64,000 nucleotides of DNA from Streptomyces sp. ADI95-17 (GCF_003846175.1 NZ_ML123044.1:1255931-1319930), one strand, 5' to 3'. Shown: positions 17,077 to 28,909, counted from the stretch's first letter. Notes: a model not told the origin generated them from the letters alone. Numbers and translations are program-made.

Positions 17077-19596
17077 ATGCGTACCAGCGAGGAGATCTAC
17101 CACCGGGTCCGCTGGGACGCCCGGTTCGACCCGGCGCGCTTCGTGCTGGGCGTGGCGCAGCGCGGGACCGTGCCCAAGCGGGTGCCGCTGCCCCGCTTCA
17201 CGCCCGGCGGGGACATCCCCTGGCACCGGGTGCTGTTCTTCGAGGCGGACGGCGAGGTGGTGTGGGACCGGTCCTCGGGCGTGGACCGGATCGACGCCAC
17301 GGACGCCGGGCGGATACGCGCCCCGCGCCGGCTGCCGTCCCCGTACTTCATCTCCCGTACGCCGCACGCGTTCTCCGTGCCGGAGGCCGCCTGGGCTCCG
17401 GTGCCCGAGGACGCGCCTGCGCCCGCGCCGGTCGCCCCGCTGACCGTGCTGACCTGGAACACCCTCTGGGACCGCTACGACAGCGACCGCATCGACACCG
17501 CCCGGCGACGGCCGCTCCTGCTCGACGCGCTGCGCGCCGCGGACGCCGATGTGATCGCCCTCCAGGAGGCCGAACCGGCCCTGCTCGCCATGCTGCTGGC
17601 GGCGCCCTGGGTCCGCGAGGACTACACGTTCTGGGCCGATCCGGCGGGCCGTGACGTCGCCGACTGCGGTCTGCTGCTGCTCAGCCGGGTGCCGGTTCGC
17701 GAGGCGGGCCTGCACGCGCTCGGCCCGCACAAGGCGGTCGCGGCGGTCGTCGTGGACGGGCCGGACGGGCCGGTCACGGTCGCGGCGACCCATCTCAGCA
17801 GCGACCACTCGGCCGACGGCGCCGCCCGGCGCGATGCCGAACTGACCGATCTGGCAACGGGGTTGGCGGCGGTCGAGGGCGATGTGACACTGCTCGGCGA
17901 CTTCAACGACGGCGGGGACACCCCGCAGGACCGGCTGGGGATGACGGACGCCTGGAGCCGGGTGCGCGGCGCGGACGACCGGACGCCCACCTTCGACCCG
18001 TCGGTCAATCCGCTGGCCGCGGTCTCGTCCCTGACCGGTCGGGTGTCCCGGCTGGACCGGGTGCTGGTCCGTCCGGAGCGGCTGCGGCCCGTCTCGGCGG
18101 TACTGCTGGGCGACGTGCCGGCGGCGGACGGGCTGTATGTCTCGGACCACTTCGGGGTGCGCGTGGAGCTGGCCGCCGGGGCGGCGGACGAGGTCCGTGC
18201 GGACGCCGCGGAGGAGGCGTGCGCGGTCGATGTCGTGCGCCGGGTGGCCGCCGCGCTGCCCGAGGGCCGTGTCCACCTGGCCGGCTCCCGGCGGATGGGC
18301 TGTGCGCTGCCCGGCGCGGACGTGGACCTGGTCGCGGCGCTGCCCGGCGAGGTGAATCCGCCCGCGGTACGGGAGCGGCTGGCCGCGGCCCTGCCGGACG
18401 CCGTGGACCTGCACGAGGTGACCGGCGCCCGCGTACCGGGGCTGCGCTTCGGCCTCGGCGGCCTGAAGGTGGACCTGGTGACCGTGGCGACGGGCGGTCT
18501 CGCCCCGGCCGGGGCGGTGGCCGGGCGCGCCGGGCTGGGCGAGGCGGCGGCCACGGCGCTCAGCGCGGTGAGCGACGCGGACGCCGTGCTCGCGGCGGCG
18601 GACCCGCACCGGGCGGCGTTCGCGGGCCTCGCCCGCGAGGTGAAGGCCTGGGCGCGGGCGCGCGGCCTGGACTCCGCGCCGTGCGGCGGGCTGCCGGGCC
18701 TCGCCTGGTCGGTGCTCGCGGCCCGTACCGCCCACGAGTCGGGCGACCTGCCTCCGCTCCCCCTGCTCAGGCACTTCTTCGCGACCTGGGCCACCTGGGA
18801 CTGGGACCGCCCGGTCGGCTCCGGTGGGACCGGCGGCTCGGACGGGGATGGCGGGCCCGGTGGGGACGGCGGGCCCGGTGGGGACGGCGGGCCCGGTGGG
18901 GACGGCGGGGCCAGTAGGGCCGGTGGGGCCAGTAGGGCCGGTGGGGCCGGTGGGGCCTGCGGCTCCGGCGACCCCAGCAGCCCCAGCAGCCCCAGCAGCT
19001 CAGGCAGCCCCAACGGCTCCGGCGACCCCAGCGGCTCCGGCGGCTCCGGTGACCCCAGCAGCCCCTGCAGCCCCAGCGACCCCGACGGCACCAGCAGCCC
19101 TGGAAGCCCTGGAAGCCCCAGCAGGCTCCCCCTCACCGTCCTCACCCCGACCGCCCCCGTCCGCTCCTGCACCACCCAGGTCTCCCCCGCCGGCCGCGAC
19201 CTGATCGCCGAGGAGCTCTTCCGCGCCTGGGAGATCCTGGAGTCCGTCGACGACACCGGCCCCGTACCGCGCGACCTGCTCCGCACCCCGCCGCCGCTGC
19301 GCCTGCGCCACGCCGCCTGGGCGATCGTCTCCGTGCGGCAGGGCGCCGACGAGGGACGGCTGCGCGGCCGCCTTCTGGCCCTGCTCGCCGCCCTCGCCAA
19401 GGCCGGTTCCCCGGACGCACACGCCTGGCCCCGCCCGTGCGGCAGCGACCCGACCCATGTCCAGTACGCCATCGGTCTGGGCCGCACCCCGCCCGACGGG
19501 ACCCGGCTCGCGGAGATCGGCGCGGAGCTGCTGCGCGGCATCCCGGAGGCGGGGCTGCGCCGGGCGGACCGCGCCGAGGCACCGGACCTGCGGTGA
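17077..19596 (+). CDS. multidomain RNA repair protein: MJ1316, EEP nuclease/phosphatase and poly(A)-polymerase-like NTase
   Basis: 839 residues in three parts. Residues 1-75 resemble the MJ1316 (DUF504) domain proposed to recognise RNA cyclic-phosphate ends. Residues 120-370 are an endonuclease/exonuclease/phosphatase fold with intact N128, E164, D275-x-N277 and D357-H358. From about 390 comes a nucleotidyltransferase (G403-S404 ... DVDL, and a third Asp in GLKVDLVT), followed by a central domain resembling eukaryotic poly(A) polymerase (LLRHFFATWATWDWDRPV, then TPTAPVRSCTTQVS). A low-complexity insert of about 100 residues splits the latter. With the upstream ligase-kinase this forms a two-gene end-recognition, end-trimming, nucleotide-addition and sealing module. 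The exact substrate is unknown. Confidence 0.82.
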   Translation: MRTSEEIYHRVRWDARFDPARFVLGVAQRGTVPKRVPLPRFTPGGDIPWHRVLFFEADGEVVWDRSSGVDRIDATDAGRIRAPRRLPSPYFISRTPHAFSVPEAAWAPVPEDAPAPAPVAPLTVLTWNTLWDRYDSDRIDTARRRPLLLDALRAADADVIALQEAEPALLAMLLAAPWVREDYTFWADPAGRDVADCGLLLLSRVPVREAGLHALGPHKAVAAVVVDGPDGPVTVAATHLSSDHSADGAARRDAELTDLATGLAAVEGDVTLLGDFNDGGDTPQDRLGMTDAWSRVRGADDRTPTFDPSVNPLAAVSSLTGRVSRLDRVLVRPERLRPVSAVLLGDVPAADGLYVSDHFGVRVELAAGAADEVRADAAEEACAVDVVRRVAAALPEGRVHLAGSRRMGCALPGADVDLVAALPGEVNPPAVRERLAAALPDAVDLHEVTGARVPGLRFGLGGLKVDLVTVATGGLAPAGAVAGRAGLGEAAATALSAVSDADAVLAAADPHRAAFAGLAREVKAWARARGLDSAPCGGLPGLAWSVLAARTAHESGDLPPLPLLRHFFATWATWDWDRPVGSGGTGGSDGDGGPGGDGGPGGDGGPGGDGGASRAGGASRAGGAGGACGSGDPSSPSSPSSSGSPNGSGDPSGSGGSGDPSSPCSPSDPDGTSSPGSPGSPSRLPLTVLTPTAPVRSCTTQVSPAGRDLIAEELFRAWEILESVDDTGPVPRDLLRTPPPLRLRHAAWAIVSVRQGADEGRLRGRLLALLAALAKAGSPDAHAWPRPCGSDPTHVQYAIGLGRTPPDGTRLAEIGAELLRGIPEAGLRRADRAEAPDLR
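18840..19130 (+). repeat. tandem repeats coding for a Gly/Pro/Ser linker
   Basis: Inside the poly(A)-polymerase-like domain. The 18-bp unit GGCGGGCCCGGTGGGGAC is repeated about three times, followed by two copies of another 18-bp unit (GGGGCCAGTAGGGCCGGT) and then many AGCCCC units. The encoded linker is collagen-like, then Ser/Pro-rich. All units are multiples of three, so slippage would change linker length without frameshift. Confidence 0.85.
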
Positions 19597-19643
19597 GGGC
19601 GGCCGGAGCGGGCCCGCCCCGCCCGGCCTGCGAGGATCCGTCC

Positions 19644-20102
19644 ATGAACACGAGCACCACCGCCACCTGGGCCCTGCGCCCCGCCCTGCCCGAGGACATC
19701 GAGGCCCTGGCCGAACTCCGGGCCACCGCGATGCGCCCCGACCTGGAGCGGCTCGGGCGTTACGACGAGCACCGCGTACGCCGGCGGATGCGGGACGGCT
19801 ACGTACCGGGGCACACCTCGGTAGTGGTCGTGGACGGCGAGCTCGCCGGGTCCGTCACCCTGCGCCCGGTCGACAGCGGGCTGCGGCTGGAGAACTTCTG
19901 CCTCTCCCCCGCGCTCCACGGGCGCGGCATCGGCACCGCGGTGCTCCGCTCGCTGCTCGCGCGGGCCGACGAGCAGGGCGCGACCGTGCGGCTGGACGTG
20001 CTCCAGGGCAGCGCCGCCCGCGCGCTCTACGAACGGCACGGGTTCACCGAGGAGCGGCAGGATCCGATCGATGTGTTCATGGTGCGTACACCCGCGCGTT
20101 GA
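19644..20102 (+). CDS. GNAT-family N-acetyltransferase
   Basis: 152 residues from the ATG at 19644. The acetyl-CoA-binding motif is clear: LSPALHGRGIGTAVLRSLL, followed by the motif B region ALYERHGF. The substrate cannot be inferred. It starts 47 nt after the RNA-repair gene and could be co-transcribed with it, though nothing in the sequence shows a functional link. No signal peptide. Confidence 0.85.
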   Translation: MNTSTTATWALRPALPEDIEALAELRATAMRPDLERLGRYDEHRVRRRMRDGYVPGHTSVVVVDGELAGSVTLRPVDSGLRLENFCLSPALHGRGIGTAVLRSLLARADEQGATVRLDVLQGSAARALYERHGFTEERQDPIDVFMVRTPAR

Positions 20103-20265
20103 ACCGTCCGGGTCACATCATCGGATATCCAGGCAACCCGCCTTCTTGAATCTCCGTCTATCCCCCCGCAGCAGCGGCTCGCCACCTACCGCGACCTGCA
20201 TGGATTCGGTACGCAGCACAGGGCCGCCCGGCCGTCCGCTGCGGGGGAAGTGGACGGAGCACGGT

Positions 20266-22371
20266 GTGACGGATCGACCCGCCCTGCGCGCAGCCCGCCC
20301 GGGAATGCCGCGGCGCACCCTGCTGGCGGCGGCCGGCGCGACCGGCCTGGCGGCCCTCAGCGCCTGCACGGCGCCCTCGCCGCCCCGCCGCCGCGATCCG
20401 GCCGCGGACCCGACGCCCGGACTGCCGATAAGCACCTCGCACCCGGCCCTGATGATGCAGATCCTCGCCCACCCGGACGACGACCTGTACTTCATGAACC
20501 CGGACACCCAGCAGGCCCTCGACGCCGGAACACCGCTGGTCTGCGTCTATCTGACCGGCGGTGAGGCCACCGGCATAAACCGCATGCCGGGCCGCCCGGT
20601 GCCCGTGCCCGACAAGGCCGCGTACTCCTCCTCGCGCCACCAGGGGCTCCGCCAGGCGTACGCGACCCTGCTGGGCCTCGGCAGGTTCGCCCCGTGGCAG
20701 AAGTCCGTCATCGAGCTGCACGGCGGCCACCGCGCCGAGATCGACTCCCTCGCCAACCGCGGCCGCCGGGTCGAGCTGATCTTCATCAACACCGCCATGC
20801 ACACCACGTACGGGCGTCTGGGCCTGCCCAGCCTCTGGCAGGACCGGCGGCTGGTGCTGCCGACCGTCGTCGCCGACGGCTCCCCGCTCAGGAAGGCGGG
20901 TTCGTACACCTACGACGGACTGATCGACGTACTGGCCGGACTGTTCGAGCGGTACCGGCCGAGCGTCCTGCACACCATGGACCCGGACCCCGACATCCAG
21001 CACAGCAGCGAGGCCGTCCGGCGCCGGGACAGCGAGCAGCAGGGCTACTCCGACCACCCCGACCACACCGCCGCGGCGCTGTTCACCTGGGCGTCGCTGA
21101 TCCGGTGGGTGGCCCGGACCACCCGGGACGGCGGACAGGTGCCGAGCTTCGCCACCACGGCGTTCCGGGCCTACTACAACCGGCACTGGCCGAAGAACCT
21201 GCCGCCCACCGTGCTGGCCGAGAAGGCGTCGCACCTGGTGCCGTACGGCGGCTCCGCGGACTGGCGGTGCGGCAATCCGGCGGGCTGCGGGGACTACAAC
21301 GTGGGCGGCGACCGGCCGCTGACCAACCGGAAGGGCTGGGTGCGCTCCACCCACTACCGCTACCCGGGCCCCCGCCCCGCCGTCGCCGCCGAACCGGACG
21401 GCCGGCTCGTCGCCTACGGGGTGCTGGGCCTGCGGGCGGTGCGGTGGCGCGAGAGCACGCCTGGCAGCGGGGCGTGGGACGCGCCGGACGACCTCGGCGG
21501 CGGACCGCTCGCACCGGTGCTCGGGAGCGCGACGCTGCCGGACGGGCGCCATCTGCTCTTCGGGCTGCGGTTCTCGGCGATCGGCGGGCACGGCGCGGAC
21601 AACGAGCGCGAGATCGTCGCGCTGGAGCAGCGCTCCCCCGGCGGCCCCTTCCGCGCCTGGCAGGGGCTGGGGAACCCGGTGCACGGCCACGAAGGCGGGC
21701 GCCGGATCGGCGTCCCGGTCGCGGTCGCCGCGCCGGACGGGCGGGCGCATCTCTTCGTACGGAACGCGGAGAAGGGCGTCAGCACCCGGGTACGGGACAC
21801 GGCCGGCCGGTGGAGCGGGTGGCAGGACATGGGCGGTGGCGAGATCCAGGACGGGCTGAGTGCCGTGGTGGACGCCGAGGGGTGCGTCCATGTCCACGCG
21901 GCGGGCCGGTTCGCGGTGCACCACTGGACGCAGGACGCGCCCGGCGAGGCGCTGACCGCCCGCACCCAGATCTCCGGGGTGCCGGTGCCCGGGGACGGAC
22001 CGGCCGCGCTGCCCGGGGCGGACGGCACCGTCGAGCTGTTCTACCGGGCGGCGGCGAAGGCCGCCGTGACGACCGTACGGACCGGGGAGACGGCCGACGA
22101 GACCGGTATCGACGGATACGGGCGGCTGACCGGGGGCCGGGCGGGCCTGGACGGGTACGGACCGGTGGCCGCCGGCGGGTCGCCCGGCGCCCCGGTGCTG
22201 CTCGGCCGCACCGCCTCGGGCCTCCTCCAGCTCCGTACGCCCCGAGGACACTTCGTACGGCGGCGCGGGCCGGTGGCGCTGGACGGGCCGGCCCTGCACG
22301 TCGGGAAGGACGGACGGCCGACGGTGGTGGCGATGGGCCCGGACGCCCGGCCCTGGATCTGGCGCCCCTGA
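20266..22371 (+). CDS. PIG-L family deacetylase lipoprotein with propeller-like C-terminus
   Basis: 701 residues from a GTG at 20266 with GGAG 6 nt upstream. The N-terminus has a twin arginine, a hydrophobic stretch and a lipobox ending LSAC34, so it is probably a Tat-exported lipoprotein. The PIG-L zinc motif AHPDDD and the later YSDHPDH are present, indicating N-deacetylation of an N-acetyl sugar or related compound outside the cell. Residues from about 370 onward form repeated Trp/Gly-containing beta units typical of a sugar-binding propeller. Substrate unknown. An ATG at 20305 is an alternative start. Confidence 0.82.
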   Translation: MTDRPALRAARPGMPRRTLLAAAGATGLAALSACTAPSPPRRRDPAADPTPGLPISTSHPALMMQILAHPDDDLYFMNPDTQQALDAGTPLVCVYLTGGEATGINRMPGRPVPVPDKAAYSSSRHQGLRQAYATLLGLGRFAPWQKSVIELHGGHRAEIDSLANRGRRVELIFINTAMHTTYGRLGLPSLWQDRRLVLPTVVADGSPLRKAGSYTYDGLIDVLAGLFERYRPSVLHTMDPDPDIQHSSEAVRRRDSEQQGYSDHPDHTAAALFTWASLIRWVARTTRDGGQVPSFATTAFRAYYNRHWPKNLPPTVLAEKASHLVPYGGSADWRCGNPAGCGDYNVGGDRPLTNRKGWVRSTHYRYPGPRPAVAAEPDGRLVAYGVLGLRAVRWRESTPGSGAWDAPDDLGGGPLAPVLGSATLPDGRHLLFGLRFSAIGGHGADNEREIVALEQRSPGGPFRAWQGLGNPVHGHEGGRRIGVPVAVAAPDGRAHLFVRNAEKGVSTRVRDTAGRWSGWQDMGGGEIQDGLSAVVDAEGCVHVHAAGRFAVHHWTQDAPGEALTARTQISGVPVPGDGPAALPGADGTVELFYRAAAKAAVTTVRTGETADETGIDGYGRLTGGRAGLDGYGPVAAGGSPGAPVLLGRTASGLLQLRTPRGHFVRRRGPVALDGPALHVGKDGRPTVVAMGPDARPWIWRP

Positions 22372-22397
22372 ACGGTCCCTCTCTCCCCCGCACATGA

Positions 22398-22443
22398 AGA
22401 AGGGCCCCGGTCCACCGCTCGCGCGGCGGGCCGGGGCCCTTCT
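22398..22443. terminator. bidirectional terminator between the PIG-L gene and tuf
   Basis: A perfect 13-bp GC-rich stem (22398-22410 with 22431-22443) between two convergent genes. Its arms start with AGAAGGG and end with CCCTTCT, giving short T-rich tails in either direction. It probably ends both transcripts. Confidence 0.75.
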
Positions 22444-22484
22444 CGGTGCTCTGTGCGGAGCAACCAGGTCAGACAGTCAGGTAA

Positions 22485-23678
<1,194 letters not shown>

Positions 23679-23754
23679 TGGGTCCTCCTGTGGAGTGGTT
23701 CTGTACGCCTTGCTTCATCGGCGCCAGGTGATCTTTGCTGGGATGCCGGTGCCG

Positions 23755-23796
23755 GGGGCATTCACCGCAGAACTTCCGCTCTGCGACGAATGCCCC
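23755..23796 (-). other. fusA-tuf intercistronic hairpin
   Basis: A stem of 9 bp (GGGGCATTC with GAATGCCCC), a symmetric 2-nt internal loop and a further 6 bp (CGCAGA with TCTGCG), closing an 8-nt loop. It has no U-tract. Possible attenuator or mRNA-stability element separating fusA from the very highly expressed tuf. Confidence 0.6.
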
Positions 23797-23838
23797 ACCA
23801 GGCTCCGGTGACAAGCCTAAAGCGTGAGCTCGGGAGAG

Positions 23839-25968
<2,130 letters not shown>

Positions 25969-26006
25969 AAGGCTCAATCTTCTCTCGGTCTCGATGTGGG
26001 TAGCGA

Positions 26007-26477
26007 CTACCAGCGGTAGTGCGCGAAGGCCTTGTTGGACTCGGCCATCTTGTGGGTGTCCTCACGCTTCTTGACAGCAGCGCCAAGACCGTTGGAGGCG
26101 TCGAGCAGCTCGTTCATGAGGCGCTCGGTCATGGTCTTCTCACGGCGGGCGCGGGAGTAACCCACGAGCCAGCGCAGTGCGAGGGTGGAGGCGCGACCGG
26201 GCTTGACCTCGATCGGCACCTGGTAGGTGGCGCCACCGACACGGCGGGACTTGACCTCAAGCGAGGGCTTGACGTTCTCAAGCGCGCGCTTCAGCGTGAT
26301 GACCGGGTCGTTGCCGGTCTTCTCGCGGAGGCCCTCCATGGCGCCGTACACGATTCGCTCGGCGGTGGAGCGCTTGCCGTCCAGCAGGATCTTGTTGATC
26401 AGCGAGGTGACAAGAGGAGAGCTGTAGACCGGGTCGATGATGACCGGGCGCTTCGGGGCGGGGCCCTTACGAGGCAT
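26007..26477 (-). CDS. rpsG: 30S ribosomal protein S7
   Basis: 156 residues starting [18 protein letters not shown] and ending FAHYRW. S7 nucleates the 30S head and lines the E site. It starts 2 nt after the rpsL stop. Typical length and sequence. Confidence 0.97.
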   Translation of the reverse strand: MPRKGPAPKRPVIIDPVYSSPLVTSLINKILLDGKRSTAERIVYGAMEGLREKTGNDPVITLKRALENVKPSLEVKSRRVGGATYQVPIEVKPGRASTLALRWLVGYSRARREKTMTERLMNELLDASNGLGAAVKKREDTHKMAESNKAFAHYRW

Positions 26478-26479
26478 TC

Positions 26480-26851
26480 TTACTTCTCCTTCTTGGCGCC
26501 GTAGCGGCTGCGGGCCTGCTTGCGGTTCTTGACACCCTGGGTGTCGAGCGAGCCGCGGATGATCTTGTAACGAACACCCGGCAGGTCCTTCACACGGCCA
26601 CCACGCACGAGCACGATGGAGTGCTCCTGCAGGTTGTGTCCCTCACCCGGGATGTAGGCCGTGACCTCGATGCCGGAGGTCAGACGCACACGCGCGACCT
26701 TACGGAGGGCCGAGTTCGGCTTCTTCGGGGTGGTCGTGAACACACGCGTGCAGACGCCGCGGCGCTGGGGCGAACCCTCGAGCGCGGGCGTCTTGTTCTT
26801 CTCGACCTTGTCCTGCCGGCCCTTCCGGACCAGCTGCTGGATCGTAGGCAC
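26480..26851 (-). CDS. rpsL: 30S ribosomal protein S12
   Basis: 123 residues from a GTG at 26851 ([16 protein letters not shown]). S12 controls decoding at the A site. The streptomycin-resistance positions are wild type: Lys43 in TPKKPNS and Lys88 in GGRVKDLPG. The GTG overlaps a TAG by one base (TAGTG), so an upstream reading frame in the leader ends exactly at the start of the gene. First gene of the str operon. Confidence 0.97.
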   Translation of the reverse strand: MPTIQQLVRKGRQDKVEKNKTPALEGSPQRRGVCTRVFTTTPKKPNSALRKVARVRLTSGIEVTAYIPGEGHNLQEHSIVLVRGGRVKDLPGVRYKIIRGSLDTQGVKNRKQARSRYGAKKEK

Positions 26852-26900
26852 TACTTCTCCGGTTTCTGTGTGCCGTTCGTGAAACTAACCTGGAACGTCA

Positions 26901-26925
26901 CCGACCCACGCGGTCGGGTGTGTCG
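26901..26925 (-). promoter_or_regulatory. leader element shared with the rpsJ operon
   Basis: 24 of 25 bp are identical to 14795-14819, on the same strand. It lies 50-74 nt upstream of rpsL. The RNA can form CCGACC/GGTCGG pairing. The single difference (A instead of G) is outside the stem. Confidence 0.6.
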
Positions 26926-26936
26926 AATACTGCAGG

Positions 26937-26956
26937 CTTCTGCCGCAAGGCAGAAG
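26937..26956 (-). other. rpsL leader hairpin
   Basis: A perfect 8-bp stem (CTTCTGCC with GGCAGAAG) closing a 4-nt loop, 12 nt upstream of the shared leader element. It probably belongs to the same leader RNA structure. Confidence 0.55.
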
Positions 26957-27044
26957 GAGCGCAGATTGCGGTAGCCACTGACGGACTCGCCATGCGGTTG
27001 AGGACACGCACACGAGCCCAGGCACACCCCAGGCACAAGGTCTG

Positions 27045-27073
27045 AGCGTACCTACCTCGTCGACTCCGGTCAA
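27045..27073 (-). promoter_or_regulatory. rpsL (str operon) promoter
   Basis: TTGACC and TACGCT are separated by 17 nt on the minus strand, an excellent principal-sigma promoter. A start near 27038 would give a leader of about 185 nt containing the hairpin and the shared element. The -35 hexamer equals that of rpsJ. Confidence 0.7.
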
Positions 27074-27232
27074 AACAAATGCCACCGGCCGCGACACGCC
27101 GGACTTCCGTAGCTCATGGCCGACGGGATCGAGACAGCCGGCCGCGGGCGCTCGGCAGGAAAACGACCTTGCCGGTGCGGCCGTACGCATTCTCAGTACA
27201 TTGAACCGCGCGGCGGACGATCGGGGGACGGT

Positions 27233-28003
27233 ATGGCGGCGTACGTGGCCGACGGCGACGGCCTCGACGACCGGGTGCCCTTCCTCGCCCGCCTGGAGCG
27301 GGAGGACCGGGTGTCTCTGCTCGGACTGGGCCGTGAGCTGAGTTTCGCCTCTCGGGCGCCTCTGCTCAGACAGGACGAGCCGTCCTCGTACATCCTGTTG
27401 ATCATCAATGGATGGACGAAGGTCACCACATCCGCGCCGAACGGCTACGAAGCTCTGCACGCCCTGCGCGGCCCCGGTGACATCGTGGGCGAATCCGCCT
27501 CGCTGACCGGCCGGCCGCGCTCGGCCACGGTGACCGCGCTCTCCCCCGTTCGGGCCGTGGTCGTGCCGCACGAGAAGTTCCGCGCGTTCGTGACCGGCTC
27601 CGCCGAGATCTCCCTCACCCTCCTGGCGCTGACCGCCGACCGCACGCGCGCCGCGGACCGGCGCAGTCTTGAGTTCGCGGCGATGACGGTACGGGAGCGC
27701 TTCGCCGTCCTGTTGCTGGATCTGGCACACACCCATGGCGTCCGCACGGACGAAGGCATCGAACTCGACATACCGCTCAGCAAGCAGGAGTTGGCCGGGG
27801 CGGTCGGCGCGTCCAGGGAAATGGTCCAGCGGCTGCTGAAGGACCTGCGAGCACGAGGCATCGTGCTGACGGGGCGGCGGGCGATGGTGATCGTGCGTCC
27901 GGACTCGCTCCGCCGAATCGCCCGGGCCCAGGACTCCGTTCGACCGCCCGTCGGCCATGAAGCCCCGCAGACCCCGCAGAACGGCCCCCGCACACTCCGG
28001 TGA
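27233..28003 (+). CDS. Crp/Fnr-family cyclic-nucleotide-responsive regulator
   Basis: 256 residues from the ATG at 27233 with a GGGGGAC site. The N-terminal half is a cyclic-nucleotide-binding domain whose phosphate-binding cassette looks competent: GDIVGESASLTGRPRSATV. The C-terminal winged helix contains the recognition helix (LSKQELAGAVGASREMVQRLL). No Fnr-type cysteines were seen. It lies 129 nt upstream of a nucleotide cyclase in the same orientation, and a Crp-type palindrome sits between them. It could therefore sense the product of its neighbour. It is divergent from rpsL. Confidence 0.88.
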   Translation: MAAYVADGDGLDDRVPFLARLEREDRVSLLGLGRELSFASRAPLLRQDEPSSYILLIINGWTKVTTSAPNGYEALHALRGPGDIVGESASLTGRPRSATVTALSPVRAVVVPHEKFRAFVTGSAEISLTLLALTADRTRAADRRSLEFAAMTVRERFAVLLLDLAHTHGVRTDEGIELDIPLSKQELAGAVGASREMVQRLLKDLRARGIVLTGRRAMVIVRPDSLRRIARAQDSVRPPVGHEAPQTPQNGPRTLR

Positions 28004-28023
28004 GGGAACGCGTCCCCGCCCGG

Positions 28024-28045
28024 CACTGTGCACACGGTCACAGTG
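28024..28045. promoter_or_regulatory. Crp-type operator upstream of the cyclase operon
   Basis: A perfect inverted repeat, CACTGTG-N8-CACAGTG. Its core TGTGC-N6-TCACA differs from the classical Crp site TGTGA-N6-TCACA at one base. It lies 88 nt upstream of the cyclase ATG and 21 nt after the regulator gene. Binding by the neighbouring regulator is inferred. Confidence 0.65.
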
Positions 28046-28132
28046 CGAGTGAGTCATCCGTCCTCACCACCGCAGTCCCATCGGCCCCACGCTCGTGTCT
28101 TCGACCCCGGAGACCCGAGCGAGAGGCACCCG

Positions 28133-28909
28133 ATGAACGACCCCGTGAACAGCACGATCCTGCTGCTCGACATCGAGAAGTACAGCGAGCGGGACGATGT
28201 CGAGCAGGCGTATCTGCGCCGCATGCTCTACGACCTCACCGACCGGGCACTGCTGGCCGCCGGGATCGAGGAGACCCGGCGCAGGCGGGCGGACCGTGGC
28301 GACTCCGTCATGGAGCTGATCGACGCCAACTGCTCGGTGATCTCACTGCTGCGCGCTCTGCTGACCGAGGTACCGGCCCAGTTGCACAGCCGGAACCGGC
28401 GCGCCTCCGCCTCGGCCCGGATGCGGCTGCGCGGAGTGGTCGCCTCGGGGTACGTCGCCGTGGACGGGCTCGACGGCTGGGTCGGCAGCGACCTCAACCA
28501 CGCGTGCAGGCTGCTGGACGCGGAGGTGCTGAGGAACGCGCTGCGAGAGAGCGCGGACGACTTCGCGCTGTGTGTGTCCGACCAGGTCTACCGGGGGATC
28601 GTGCAGCACAGCCACACCGGCGTGCCGGCCGAGGTGTTCCGCTCCGTCACGGTGGACAGCAAGAACGGCCCGCTCCCGGCGTGGCTGCACGGCCCGGCTC
28701 CGGCTGAGCACCCGCGTCCCGCGAGCGGGCGGACGGACACCGCACCGGCCGGCCGCAACACTCTTCCCGCCCCACAGGCACCGGCTTTCGACTTCGGCGG
28801 TGCCACGGTCACCGGAGGTGTCTTCGGCGGGACCAACCACGGCATCGGCGGCGGCACCTTCTCCGGGGACATCCATCTCGGCAACGGCGGCGGGGAAGAC
28901 CGCCGATGA
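28133..28909 (+). CDS. class III nucleotide cyclase (PycC-like) with C-terminal signalling motif
   Basis: 258 residues from the ATG at 28133 (GAGAGG site). Residues 8-160 look like a class III cyclase catalytic domain: metal-binding Asp13 (LLLDIEKYS) and Asp57 (DRGDSVMEL), and the transition-state pair Asn122/Arg126 in SDLNHACRL. The purine or pyrimidine specificity cannot be read. Residues 170-225 are a Pro/Ala-rich linker, and the C-terminus (about 228-251) is the GGVFGG ... HGIGGGTFSGDIHLG motif that recurs in the next protein. The stop overlaps the next ATG (ATGA). With the PycTM-like gene downstream this suggests a Pycsar-type system. Confidence 0.78.
   Translation: MNDPVNSTILLLDIEKYSERDDVEQAYLRRMLYDLTDRALLAAGIEETRRRRADRGDSVMELIDANCSVISLLRALLTEVPAQLHSRNRRASASARMRLRGVVASGYVAVDGLDGWVGSDLNHACRLLDAEVLRNALRESADDFALCVSDQVYRGIVQHSHTGVPAEVFRSVTVDSKNGPLPAWLHGPAPAEHPRPASGRTDTAPAGRNTLPAPQAPAFDFGGATVTGGVFGGTNHGIGGGTFSGDIHLGNGGGEDRR
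28814..28884 (+). repeat. 71-bp direct repeat, copy 1 (C-terminus of the cyclase)
   Basis: 69 of 71 bases are identical to 29104-29174. It encodes the 24-residue motif from GGVFGG to HLG at the cyclase C-terminus. One difference is synonymous and the other changes Thr to Ile. The near-identity at DNA level is higher than in the surrounding coding sequence. Confidence 0.9.

Noticed and set aside
18840..19130. Possible CRISPR-like array
   Set aside because: Repeat units are short, adjacent and in frame inside a coding gene, with no spacers.
26480..26851. Streptomycin-resistance allele of rpsL
   Set aside because: Lys43 and Lys88 are wild type.
26851..27036. A 61-codon gene covering the rpsL leader
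   Set aside because: Third-position GC is about two thirds, much lower than in real genes here, and it starts practically at the predicted transcript start. More likely a structured leader RNA.
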